From a virus: a stretch of 39,197 nucleotides of DNA. A program made the translations under genes and the position numbers. Position 1 is the first letter of the stretch. Every line of letters starts with the position of its first letter. This document shows positions 1 to 8,500 of this stretch, one piece after another. Under the pieces are notes generated by a model. It had not been told where the DNA came from, searched no databases, and saw only the letters and a program-made list of their open reading frames with translations. The stretch lies in IMG/VR virus record IMGVR_UViG_3300047318_000076, positions 1-39,197 of that record; one strand, written 5' to 3'.

Positions 1-1
1 T

Positions 2-145
2 CTAATGAAAATGGTACAGGATAGAATGGCTGTTCCAATCCAATGTCTAGGCTATGATGGAATAGTCAGGAAATTCGCAGTACCAGCAGATGTTAAAGCT
101 GGCAAGGACAACATGGGAGCGCTAAGATGGTCAGAGACGGAATAG
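2..145 (+). CDS. Hypothetical protein, possibly 5'-truncated by the window edge
   Basis: An open frame runs from the window edge to TAG at 143-145. The first in-frame ATG is at 5, and the codon before it (CTA) is also open, so the true start may lie outside. The last 47 codons read as a plausible small basic protein (MKMVQDRMAVPIQCLGY at the start). The end overlaps the next gene by 19 bases, the same tight packing seen through this operon. I recognise no family. Confidence 0.5.
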   Translation, partial: LMKMVQDRMAVPIQCLGYDGIVRKFAVPADVKAGKDNMGALRWSETE

Positions 146-339
146 CCAATAGAAGTGAAGTGCATGTGACTTTTGTTGAGGGTGGTAAGTGGTGGCCATT
201 AACTGATATTGATGTTAACCAGTATCATGAAATCTATGGACATCCATTTACAGCTATTCGCCGAAACTGTATCTGCTATGACTTTGTACTAGCTAAGCTA
301 GGTATCTGCCCTTGGCGCTACGTACCACCACTGATTTAG
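127..339 (+). CDS. Hypothetical 70-aa phage protein
   Basis: A small protein of unknown function. The start is supported by GGGAG at 115-119, seven bases before ATG 127. It has clustered aromatic residues (GGKWWPL near residues 19-25) and two cysteines in NCICYDF, too few for a clear zinc site. It begins inside the end of the preceding gene and is followed after 12 bases by another small gene, so it is probably co-transcribed with the ATPase and exonuclease genes downstream. Confidence 0.6.
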   Translation: MVRDGIANRSEVHVTFVEGGKWWPLTDIDVNQYHEIYGHPFTAIRRNCICYDFVLAKLGICPWRYVPPLI

Positions 340-351
340 GGACATAATAAT

Positions 352-564
352 ATGAAACACATTTCAATTACAGAAACAACTTGGATTGATATTTCAGTCC
401 CCCCAGAATTAAAAGAAGAGTTCAAGCACATGGTAGTAAGAGCTATGAATACTTGGCAGAATCCTTCAGACGCAATGGTGAGATTTACTGATCGGCTCTT
501 AGGGCAGGAAAGAATTATGGCTGCTACTTATAAGCCTGAGCCTCCAATTGTAGAAATCCTATAA
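352..564 (+). CDS. Hypothetical 70-aa phage protein
   Basis: A small protein with no recognised family. GGGA lies just before ATG 352 at normal spacing. The sequence has a predicted central helix (PPELKEEFKHMVVRAMNTW) and a proline-rich C-terminus. Its stop is only three bases before the ATG of the P-loop ATPase gene, so translation of the two is likely coupled. Function cannot be inferred beyond membership of the replication operon. Confidence 0.6.
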   Translation: MKHISITETTWIDISVPPELKEEFKHMVVRAMNTWQNPSDAMVRFTDRLLGQERIMAATYKPEPPIVEIL

Positions 565-567
565 GGT

Positions 568-1851
568 ATGGAATACCTTGTGAGAGATAGTTTCATAACA
601 CAATATCTCTCCTATGTAGGTGAAACTGAAGCACCTATCTTCTACCATAGATGGTCAGCAATTTCTATGGTAGGAGCCTACTTAGGGAGACAGTATTCGT
701 TCTCTCTCGGGCACTTTGAGTTATATACCAATCTGTATACAATGCTAATTGGGGAACCCGGAACCCGAAAGAGTACGGCGATTAAAATCGCAAAGAAGAT
801 TATAGCACAAGCCGGGTATGATAAGATCTCTGGAGATAAGACCTCCAAAGAGAAGTTCATGATGGACTTAGCTGGAATCGAAGATGGTGGATTAGATACT
901 GGGAAGTTCGCAAAGAGTCAGACAATGGAACAACTCTTGGATGAACAGTTAGGTTTCAATACGGATGAGATCGGGGAAGACTGTGAAATGTTCATCGCTT
1001 GTGATGAGTTCAATGACTTCATTGGATTAGGTAACTTGGAGTTTATTTCTCTTCTGGGTAACCTTTGGGATTACAATGGGGTGTTTAAGAATCGAATCAA
1101 AACCGGGAAGTCTGTCTCCATTCTTAATCCGACTATTAGTATCCTTGGTGGTAACACTAGTACTAGTTTTGCTAACGCTTTTCCGCCTGATAGTCTTGGC
1201 CAAGGGTTCTTCTCTAGGCTGCTTCTGATTCATGGAGAAGAAACTGGGAAGAAGTTCACATTCCCTGCATTACCAAGTCAAGAATCAACAGTAACAATCA
1301 TCAGCGCACTACAGAGAATTAAAATGGTAGTCAAAGGAAAGGCGGAACTAGATGAAGACGCTAAGCTCCTATTGGACAAGATTTACAAGAACAGTAAGAA
1401 GATGGAGGACATCAGATTCGCTTCTTACTCTAATCGCCGCTTTACTCATTTGCTTAAGCTTTGTCTTATTATTAGTGCTTCCTATTATTCTACGGTTATA
1501 TCTGCCGCTCACGTAATAGAAGCTAATACTCTTCTCACTCACACAGAAAGTCTGATGCCTAAAGCATTAGGACAATTCGGTAGGGCGAGGAACTCAGAAG
1601 TAACTCATAAGATCATGAGCATATTAAATAATGCTACTGCTCCAATGAGTATTAGGGAAATCTGGGCATACTGTGTAAGTGATATGGAAAAGGTAGATGA
1701 TCTTATGAACCAGATCAGAAGCCTCTTAACTGCGGATATGATCTTTGCAGTAGATGGGAAGTACCTGAGTAAGCCAAAGATTGTACAAGAGGTTGATTCA
1801 GATACTGTAGACTATAACTATCTCTCTGCCGAAGAGCGGGGAATGAAATGA
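568..1851 (+). CDS. DUF3987-like P-loop ATPase, probable replicative helicase-type protein
   Basis: This 427-aa protein probably hydrolyses ATP during DNA replication. A Walker A motif, GEPGTRKST, is at residues 62-70. A Walker B motif (MFIACDE) is at about 141-147, and the region 156-215 fits the sensor part of a RecA/AAA core. This resembles the DUF3987 family common in phages and plasmids, often annotated as helicase-like. The C-terminal region (about 345-405) looks like a winged helix and may bind DNA. The exonuclease gene follows with an ATGA overlap, which supports a role in replication or repair. The start is uncertain: ATG 568 has AAGG only one base upstream and sits inside a small hairpin (563-579), while GTG 580 lies just after it. 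DnaB-type function is an inference. Confidence 0.72.
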   Translation: MEYLVRDSFITQYLSYVGETEAPIFYHRWSAISMVGAYLGRQYSFSLGHFELYTNLYTMLIGEPGTRKSTAIKIAKKIIAQAGYDKISGDKTSKEKFMMDLAGIEDGGLDTGKFAKSQTMEQLLDEQLGFNTDEIGEDCEMFIACDEFNDFIGLGNLEFISLLGNLWDYNGVFKNRIKTGKSVSILNPTISILGGNTSTSFANAFPPDSLGQGFFSRLLLIHGEETGKKFTFPALPSQESTVTIISALQRIKMVVKGKAELDEDAKLLLDKIYKNSKKMEDIRFASYSNRRFTHLLKLCLIISASYYSTVISAAHVIEANTLLTHTESLMPKALGQFGRARNSEVTHKIMSILNNATAPMSIREIWAYCVSDMEKVDDLMNQIRSLLTADMIFAVDGKYLSKPKIVQEVDSDTVDYNYLSAEERGMK

Positions 1852-2555
1852 CCCAAAAACTATTGTTTGAGCAATGCCTAGAAACTCTGTATAATACTTA
1901 CCCAGAAGGAGCAACAAGCTATGGAACACCCGCCACATTGCAGAGTAAAAGAGATCCCTTTCTGGGTAAATGTAATATGTCAAAACTGGAAGGAACTGAC
2001 ACAATGAATACCAAAGAAGTTAATGTAATGCTTGACTTGGAGACTCTGGGTAAGAAACCCGGATGTAAGATTCTAACCATTAGTGCTTGTACCTTTATGG
2101 AGTTAGAGTCTCGCAGAAGGTTCCATCAAGCGGTAAGGATTGATACTCAAGACTTGTTGCGAATTGATCCAGATACTATAGATTGGTGGAGTAAGCAAAG
2201 TGATGTGGCGCGCAAAGCAGCATTTGATAATCCAAATGCAATTGTACTTACCAGAGCACTTGGATTATTTAGTGATTGGTTGGCAGAGTTGGGGGCTACT
2301 CCAGTAATTTGGGGGAAAGGTGCAAGCTTTGATGCTCCGGTACTAACTGCTGCTTATGCTGCGTATGGAATTGATATCCCTTGGGACTTCAGAAAAGAGC
2401 GGTGCTTCAGGACTCTGCAAGAGTTATTTAAATACTTGGAATGCAAACCTCCATTTGTAGGAACACCTCATACTAGCCAAGCAGATGCAGAGTTCCAAGC
2501 AAATCACGCTGAGAATATTCTTTCGCACTTAGGATTTAGCAGGACGGAGCTATGA
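1848..2555 (+). CDS. DEDDh-type 3'-5' exonuclease (DexA/DnaQ-like)
   Basis: A probable 3'-5' exonuclease of the DnaQ/RNase T superfamily, similar in layout to T4 DexA. Counting from the internal ATG at 2004, ExoI is MLDLETLG (D11, E13), ExoII is WGKGASFDAP (D110), and ExoIII is HTSQAD (H156, D161). All catalytic residues are present and the motif-III histidine makes it DEDDh. It may trim 3' ends or supply nucleotides during replication. Two starts are possible. ATG 1848 (235 aa) has GGGGA upstream and an ATGA overlap with the ATPase gene. ATG 2004 (183 aa) has AAGGAA upstream and begins right at the conserved domain. The extra 52 residues do not resemble the exonuclease family and may be remains of a separate small gene. 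The enzyme call is firm; the start is not. Confidence 0.85.
   Translation: MTQKLLFEQCLETLYNTYPEGATSYGTPATLQSKRDPFLGKCNMSKLEGTDTMNTKEVNVMLDLETLGKKPGCKILTISACTFMELESRRRFHQAVRIDTQDLLRIDPDTIDWWSKQSDVARKAAFDNPNAIVLTRALGLFSDWLAELGATPVIWGKGASFDAPVLTAAYAAYGIDIPWDFRKERCFRTLQELFKYLECKPPFVGTPHTSQADAEFQANHAENILSHLGFSRTEL
1921..2007 (+). other. Small overlapping frame (28 codons) before the exonuclease, possibly the 3' part of a frame-disrupted gene
   Basis: In the +1 frame relative to ATG 1848, ATG 1921 is preceded by AAGGAG at 1906-1911 and encodes a 28-residue peptide rich in tryptophan and cysteine (IPFWVNVICQNWKEL). Its TGA (2005-2007) overlaps the ATG at 2004. If one base were removed from the GG at 1909-1910, ATG 1848 would read straight into this frame. 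That would give a roughly 52-codon gene with ATGA overlaps at both ends. This could be a genuine mini-gene, a frameshifted gene or a sequencing error. Confidence 0.35.
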
Positions 2556-2851
2556 GTAACCCACTCCAAAACTGGGGGAATGGTAAGGTAACATTTGAAC
2601 TGTTCCCACAAGAGATTCTGGAATTAGACAGAGAACTCCAGACTGAATATCATCCCAAGCTGGCCTTTCTAAATAAGTTTGGGTCAGATGATATTGATAT
2701 GAAGCTGGCACAGATTGCAGCTTACTGTGAAGTGATGCTGGATGGAGTGTATACTCTAGAGAATAGGATGCAGTTGTGTAAGATCCTGACAGAGAAGTTG
2801 ATTCTGTTGAGGGAGTATCCACAAGCACAGAAGATTATTCTTTTAAACTGA
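2552..2851 (+). CDS. Hypothetical 99-aa phage protein
   Basis: An unknown, probably mostly helical protein. ATG 2552 overlaps the exonuclease stop (ATGA), with GGAG just upstream. The sequence is acidic in the first half and has a leucine-rich helical C-terminus (about residues 55-95). Its place directly behind the exonuclease suggests an accessory role in DNA metabolism, but no motif supports a specific function. Confidence 0.6.
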   Translation: MSNPLQNWGNGKVTFELFPQEILELDRELQTEYHPKLAFLNKFGSDDIDMKLAQIAAYCEVMLDGVYTLENRMQLCKILTEKLILLREYPQAQKIILLN

Positions 2852-2868
2852 TTCTAAAGGAGATAGAA

Positions 2869-3165
2869 ATGTTATTTACACCCTTCCAAGGTAAGCCAGT
2901 AACTCGTATGGCGTTTCAAATCACTGCGGCCCATAAGATTGAGAAGGTAGCAGAAGCTACTTACCACGCCACTCAATCAAATGAGCGCACTATCATAAGT
3001 ATCGTTAGCTTCAAGGCTTATGAAGAGCCTAAAGTTGGTGACTGGGTTGTGCGACTTACTGAAGATGATACCTATCACTGCACTGATGCGGTTTTCAGGG
3101 AACGTAATATTGTATCAGATACATATGGCTTAGGAAGTTCTGAAAGCTGCACGCAAACTTCGTAA
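2869..3165 (+). CDS. Hypothetical 98-aa phage protein
   Basis: A protein of unknown function with AAGGAG a few bases before ATG 2869. The centre (about residues 40-75) looks like a small beta fold, with a typical GDWVV turn. It is the last gene of the left plus-strand operon and ends six bases before the bidirectional terminator, so it fixes the end of the early/replication transcript. Confidence 0.6.
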   Translation: MLFTPFQGKPVTRMAFQITAAHKIEKVAEATYHATQSNERTIISIVSFKAYEEPKVGDWVVRLTEDDTYHCTDAVFRERNIVSDTYGLGSSESCTQTS

Positions 3166-3170
3166 GAATA

Positions 3171-3210
3171 AAAAAAGCCCCGACACCTTAATTGGTAATC
3201 GGGGCTTTTT
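3171..3210. terminator. Bidirectional rho-independent terminator between convergent operons
   Basis: AAAAAAGCCCCGA (3171-3183) pairs with TCGGGGCTTTTT (3199-3210). The GC-rich stem is flanked by A on one side and T on the other, so it can stop transcripts from both directions. It sits between the last plus-strand gene (ends 3165) and the last minus-strand gene (ends 3216). Confidence 0.93.
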
Positions 3211-3215
3211 ATTGT

Positions 3216-3503
3216 CTAGAACTTTCTGAGTACAATCAGGTTATTTACAAGCACTCCAACATACAAGATACATAGAATCCACAGGCCCCAGATTGGTACA
3301 CTATCCAGCACAAACCAGATAAGGGCAATCACCAGAAGTTTAGGGATTGTAAGTCCCCAGATAATTCCAAATTGCAGAATGCACCAAGCCATGATCTTAT
3401 TTGCCTCTCTTCCTTTTCCAGAAACAACAATCCTGACTGTACTCCATACATCTAAAGCTTGCAAGAGGATGAAGATTAGGAATAGCATTTTATGGAGTTC
3501 CAT
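3216..3503 (-). CDS. Small membrane protein, DUF5658-like, three predicted helices
   Basis: A 95-aa integral membrane protein with hydrophobic segments at about residues 5-22, 39-65 and 70-91. The pattern LLQALDVWSTV followed by a short loop and REANKIMAW resembles the DUF5658 family of small membrane proteins; that match is from memory. It is the last gene of the late operon and overlaps the fibre gene by 14 bases. AAAGG precedes its start. It could assist lysis, act at the inner membrane in superinfection control, or be a virion protein. Function is open. Confidence 0.6.
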   Translation of the reverse strand: MELHKMLFLIFILLQALDVWSTVRIVVSGKGREANKIMAWCILQFGIIWGLTIPKLLVIALIWFVLDSVPIWGLWILCILYVGVLVNNLIVLRKF

Positions 3504-5217
3504 AATAACCTTTCTGGTTAGCTTCTAATGATTGACGATTTGATTGAGAAAGAGCGGAAGGGAAGATGAGGATATCCCCGTACATAATATTAGCTGGCCC
3601 ATCAGCACCAATACCTACGCTAAGTCCATCAGCACCATTCGCGCCGGGGTTTCCAGCAGTTACACTCCTGTTGTAAGAAATAGAAGAAGCCGCACCTGAA
3701 TATGTCTCAACAACTGTAGCAGCTTCTCCATTAATAACTCCTGCTTTTCCTACAACACTACTGCCAGACCAAAGATACATATTAGTGTTAGAGTGCAGAG
3801 CAAGGAAAGGCATTGTGTTATCTCTATTAGCAAAGATATCACGAGCACCTGCGCCCGGAAGAGCTACTACTTGTAAAGCACTAGCCCTAGTAAATGGTTG
3901 AGGAACTGCAAAGCTTCCAGTTACAAGGGTTTGAGCTACACCATCAGTCCTAATCATGGGTTTCAGATTCCCACTACTCATCCTATCAATCACTCCAGCA
4001 TTTACAAGCCTAGGTTGATTAGCTGCTGTTGCTTGGACTAGATCTCGGACTTCTTTGACACTGAAGTTATCCAGAGTTACGTTGCTGTTAGCTCCACCTC
4101 CTTTTAGATATAGTGTCGTAGTTGGACCTATAGCAGTAAAATAACCAGAGCGGGATCCTGTAGTGCTACTAAACGGTATGCTTGTGGCACCATCTACTAC
4201 AACACCAAACTGTTGAGGAGCTGATAACACATCTGCACTAATGATGTATGATTTTCCTGCTACAGTTGGAATTATTTGATTTATTAACTCATTGCTGACA
4301 CCCGTACTTACCACTACAGCACTACCCGCAACTACTGAAAATGCTGCACCAGCAGTAACAGCCCAACTAGCAGTGCCTGCATCAAAGCCTCCATTGGTAA
4401 TAAGATTCTGTTGTCCTGATTGATCATAGAACTTGGAGATAAATCCAGATCCATTTACAGTAGCAGCCCCAAGAGTTCTGCAATACTCCCTGTCAGCTGA
4501 TCCGGTAACAAGACTAGCTCCCCAGAGATAATAATATTCTCCAGCAGGAACACTACCAGTAGCTCCTAAATATAAGCCTAACTGGTCACCGATTGTAATA
4601 CCACCAGCAATAGGAACTGTGATTTTCCACCAGCCGTTACCTACGTATTTATGGTAAGCATCCTCAGTCTGAGTAGCCCAGTTAATTGCAACAGAGGCAA
4701 GAGCTACTGCTGTTGTGTTATTCCGCAATAGAAAATTACCTGCAGATACACGATTACCAGCTTTGGTGTAGATGATAAATGTGTGTGCAGTTGCTGTTGC
4801 ATTCACAACCCTAGACAGTGCTGAGCCGCCAGTAACTGACAACATCTTAGTAGCAGTCTGTGTTCCATCAGGAGCTGCCCCAGAATTAGGAACCGGCGAG
4901 AAGTTACCAGCTGCCACAATACCCCATGCTGCATTATCAAACTGCTCACTGAAAGTAAGTAGATTCTCAGCTCCTACATGATTCATGAGACTAAAGGTAT
5001 CTAACTCCCCATTCCCTAGAAATCCTACATCAATCTCTGCATTATCACTGGATCTCCGAACTCTCAGTGCAGGTCCAGTATAAGCAGTCCGCAGTTTCCT
5101 AGTACTAGCAGCAAATGCTGTCAGTGGCAGGGAGTCTAGAATACCTCCCCCCACAGATCCAGCAGTAGTAATACTCTCTGCTAAATTATTACCTCCACCT
5201 CCAATTTGGAGTCCCAT
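3490..5217 (-). CDS. Tail fibre with arabinofuranosidase-B-like fold and two carbohydrate-binding inserts
   Basis: A probable receptor-binding fibre of 575 aa. The start at 5217 has GGAGGGG upstream; a longer frame to 5277 adds 20 residues without support. Residues 29-82 (RKLRTAYTGPALRVRRSSDN, then GFLGNGELDT) match the arabinofuranosidase-B-like module often seen in phage fibres. Its expected next motif, FYDQSG, comes only at residues 263-268, and the QATAANQPRLVNAG continuation only at 395-408. The gaps hold an ENLLTFSEQFDNAAW domain (about 84-250) and a CBM4/9-like NLITNGGFDAGTASW domain (about 271-391). Residues 430-575 look like a LamG/concanavalin-type sandwich. Enzyme activity is not implied. 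The role in sugar binding is inferred from domain type. Confidence 0.75.
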   Translation of the reverse strand: MGLQIGGGGNNLAESITTAGSVGGGILDSLPLTAFAASTRKLRTAYTGPALRVRRSSDNAEIDVGFLGNGELDTFSLMNHVGAENLLTFSEQFDNAAWGIVAAGNFSPVPNSGAAPDGTQTATKMLSVTGGSALSRVVNATATAHTFIIYTKAGNRVSAGNFLLRNNTTAVALASVAINWATQTEDAYHKYVGNGWWKITVPIAGGITIGDQLGLYLGATGSVPAGEYYYLWGASLVTGSADREYCRTLGAATVNGSGFISKFYDQSGQQNLITNGGFDAGTASWAVTAGAAFSVVAGSAVVVSTGVSNELINQIIPTVAGKSYIISADVLSAPQQFGVVVDGATSIPFSSTTGSRSGYFTAIGPTTTLYLKGGGANSNVTLDNFSVKEVRDLVQATAANQPRLVNAGVIDRMSSGNLKPMIRTDGVAQTLVTGSFAVPQPFTRASALQVVALPGAGARDIFANRDNTMPFLALHSNTNMYLWSGSSVVGKAGVINGEAATVVETYSGAASSISYNRSVTAGNPGANGADGLSVGIGADGPANIMYGDILIFPSALSQSNRQSLEANQKGYYGTP

Positions 5218-5221
5218 AGTA

Positions 5222-5509
5222 TTACCCCTCCTGATTGATATAAGCATTGCCAGCAGAACCAGCAGTAATGAATGCAAGTTTCTGCCCTGCTGCTACTGAA
5301 AGGCGATAAGTATTCCTAGCCAACAGAAGCTGATCCACATCTACCAGTGCTACTGGATTTGCGCCAAGTCGTACAAAGCAGTCAGTATCTGGAGTAACTA
5401 CTACTGTGTTACCAACACAAGCAACTGACTGGGCACTGACACCAGAAATTGCCAGTTTAGTAGAAGTACCGCCAGCACCGACAGTCATGGACATAGAGAG
5501 AGAATGCAT
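5222..5509 (-). CDS. Small probable virion protein (95 aa)
   Basis: A short beta-rich protein with a glycine- and threonine-rich N-terminus. ATG 5509 has AAGGA at correct spacing; the open frame continues upstream to 5581 but overlaps the end of the large internal protein gene. The pattern (DTDCFVRLGANPVALVD, then GQKLAFITAG) resembles small beta-barrel virion or fibre-associated proteins, but I cannot name a family. It lies between the 1648-aa virion protein and the second fibre, so a structural or assembly role is likely. Confidence 0.6.
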   Translation of the reverse strand: MHSLSMSMTVGAGGTSTKLAISGVSAQSVACVGNTVVVTPDTDCFVRLGANPVALVDVDQLLLARNTYRLSVAAGQKLAFITAGSAGNAYINQEG

Positions 5510-5540
5510 GATATTTCCTTTATAAATTAAAATAATTAGA

Positions 5541-8500
5541 TTAATAGTCTTCCATACTACCAGCGCCACCAGCCATACCACCAGCTACTCCATAACCATC
5601 CAATCCAGCAGTACCTCCCATAATCTGCTGCATCTTCTGGCTCATCGGATTCTTCAGATTGGTCATAATCAGATTAGCTTTATTAGTATTAGCTGACTTA
5701 ATTTCTTTCAGCATGTACTTATTAAAGTTCTCTTGCTTACCTCCAGCCGCTGCATACCTTGCTGCAAACTGATTGATCTGATCATTAGAGATTTCACCTC
5801 CTCCAATTCCACTGGTTTTAATGGCCTGTGCAAGTACATCCATCTTACCGCGATCAGCCGCCTGATAAGCTGTAACTCTGAAGGTTGCATCATTAGCTAC
5901 TGCATCATCAAATGGCTTACCTCCAGCAATACGTGCAGCAGTAGCCCAACTCATTAAATCATTACCACCACTGATACTACCCTTACCAGTAGTACTAAAC
6001 ACCTTACCTTCATGAGTAGCAGCTTGTGCTACCTGAGCCAAACCAGCTAGGGGTCTGGAGATTCCATTGTGCTCAATCCCCTGAAGTAGTGTCTGCCAGA
6101 CAGATGCACCATTGGCGATTTTACCCAAGCTATTAGCCACATTATCATAACTCTTCATAGTGGCATTAACGAATGGAATATCTAAAGGATTCACCGGAAC
6201 AATGGTAACTTGCCTTGGATTGATATCACCCCGAGTATACAGGTTAGCCCTGAGCATATTACTAGGCAAACCATACAGCAAGAGATCACCAACTGATTTA
6301 CCTGCCATTCCATAAGTACTGCTATAGGCATCAGTATGGTGTACATTCCCGCTCATGGTTCCTACAATATGCGTGTTAAGGAAGTTAAACCCCGGCAGTC
6401 CATTCATACCATACATAGTACCCTGCAAGCCAAGCAGCATAGCAGCATCCTTCGGCGCACCTTCTGCTACATGCCTGAACAGCTGTTGAATCATATTAAA
6501 CTGGTAGGTCTGAAATAACCCTACCGCTTGACCCACTGCACCTTGGAACATCAATGGCCGCTGAGTAGCCATAATATTACCTTGGGTACGATTCACAAAA
6601 GTATTGATGTATCCAACAGCTTCTTGATCTGTGATCTTACCAGCTTGAACTCCAAGATCAGTCAGTTGACGCATGCTATCTGCGGATACAAAACGATTGA
6701 ATTCCTCAGCATACTTATTACCTGTAATCTTCTCGCCCTTATTCGCAAGCTCTTTAAATGCAGTGAAGGCAGATTGTAACTTAGATGTCATAACACTTGG
6801 AGTCTCTGACCCCTGAAGAGTCAAATCCTCCATCATCTGCCGTGCCTGATCTGTAAGCCTAGTACTCCAACCATTCTTGGAATAGTATTCTTTCAGTGGA
6901 GTTCCACTCAAAGTCTTAGCTTCTGTATCAAACCAATTCTTAACCGCTTGCTGCATGATCTTACCAGCAGTTGTAACTTGATCTGTAGGAGCACCTGTGA
7001 GATTAGCCATACTTGGCCTATCCATCTTGAGCATACCAGTAAGCTTACCTGCAAGCTCACCATCTGCTGATCCCATTGCATTGATAAATGATTTAAGTTC
7101 CGTACCATACAGAACCGTGGAACCTACAGCATTATTGATTGCATTCAAAGGGTCTAATCTCAGAGTCAAAGTACTCAACATCGCATTGGCCTTACTTACA
7201 AAATTCACCAACACTCCTTTAGGAGCAGAGTGATTTGCAAGCAGATCAGTAGCTGCATCATAGTACGCTGATTTAACCCCAAACTCCTTGAGGCTCTTAT
7301 TGATCTTATCCAGATCCTCCAAGCTCTTGGTATCCCGTACTGCCTGACCAATTACTTCCCAAGTCTTACTCACCGCAGAATCAAGCTTCTGATTCAACCC
7401 CATGATATACGGGTGTTCTGAAATCTGGGATACATTAAGAGCGGTTTTTACATAATTCAGATACGGGTTCTTAACTGAATTTTCAATGTCCCGGTATGAA
7501 CCTTTGTACTGAGAGGTTGCCGTATTGGTATACTGTTCCCCTTGCTGCCGAAGGAAACTAAACTCTTTTTCATACTTAGCATTTACAAGCTCCCGTGTGA
7601 AAATATCATCTGACTTCAAATGATCCCTGAGCATATCTTGTGCAATCTTCTGCGGATCAGTCTTAATAAAGAATGGATTGTTAACACCAGATTTCTTCAG
7701 ATCAGCATCAATATAGTTCTCATGCAGAGTCATTTCATAATCAAACTCTCCGTGAGCCTTATGATATTCCTTAAGCTGATCCCCTTTGTAAGTCTTGTAA
7801 TTATCAGGCACCTTAGCAATCATCTCTTCCAGTTCTTTAGGAGAGGCTGCATGAATCATACTCTTGTGCCCAACTCCTGTAACACTTTCATCCACTACAA
7901 TTGCATAGTATGGATAGTCTTTAGGGTCAGGCCTGATTGGCCTCAGTGCCCGTGGATCTTTTAAATCTGTAAGTCCCTGCGCATTTCTAATTTCACCAAA
8001 TGCTTCAGTCCTTGCACCAGTAAGTCCTGTGCGAACATTCCAAGCTTCTAATGCTTCAGGGGTTTTAATTGCAATCTGCGCAGGTGCACCTTCTTGGAGA
8101 GCAGGACGTGCTACATTTTTACCCGCGCGTACAGCTGCTTCCCAATCTAGAATTTTGAGCGGCACTAATGCATTGCCAGCTTCATTGATACCATACTGCT
8201 CCGAAGTACTCATCAGAGTTTTATTAATACTTTCAAACTCAATAGCAGCATGTTGATTCGAGGCCAGCTTGTACAAAGAAGATTGCAGCGTATCAGTAGT
8301 AGCATCTTTAAAATGCTTCTGAATTGCAGCAGTCGCAGATCCAATAGTTTCAGCCCAGCTTTCAGGGGTATGATATCCACCATTAGCAAAACTGAAAAGT
8401 CCCGGACCACTGCCGAAGCGATTAGTCTTAAGCATCATTTCATCGCCCGGATGCCAAAGTCTATTCATCAGATCATCTGGCAGATGCTTAGCAAGTACAT

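Noticed and set aside
5218-5277. Longer start for the nested fibre (595 aa)
   Set aside because: The extension overlaps the small 95-aa gene and mimics a signal peptide by chance; GGAGGGG supports ATG 5217.
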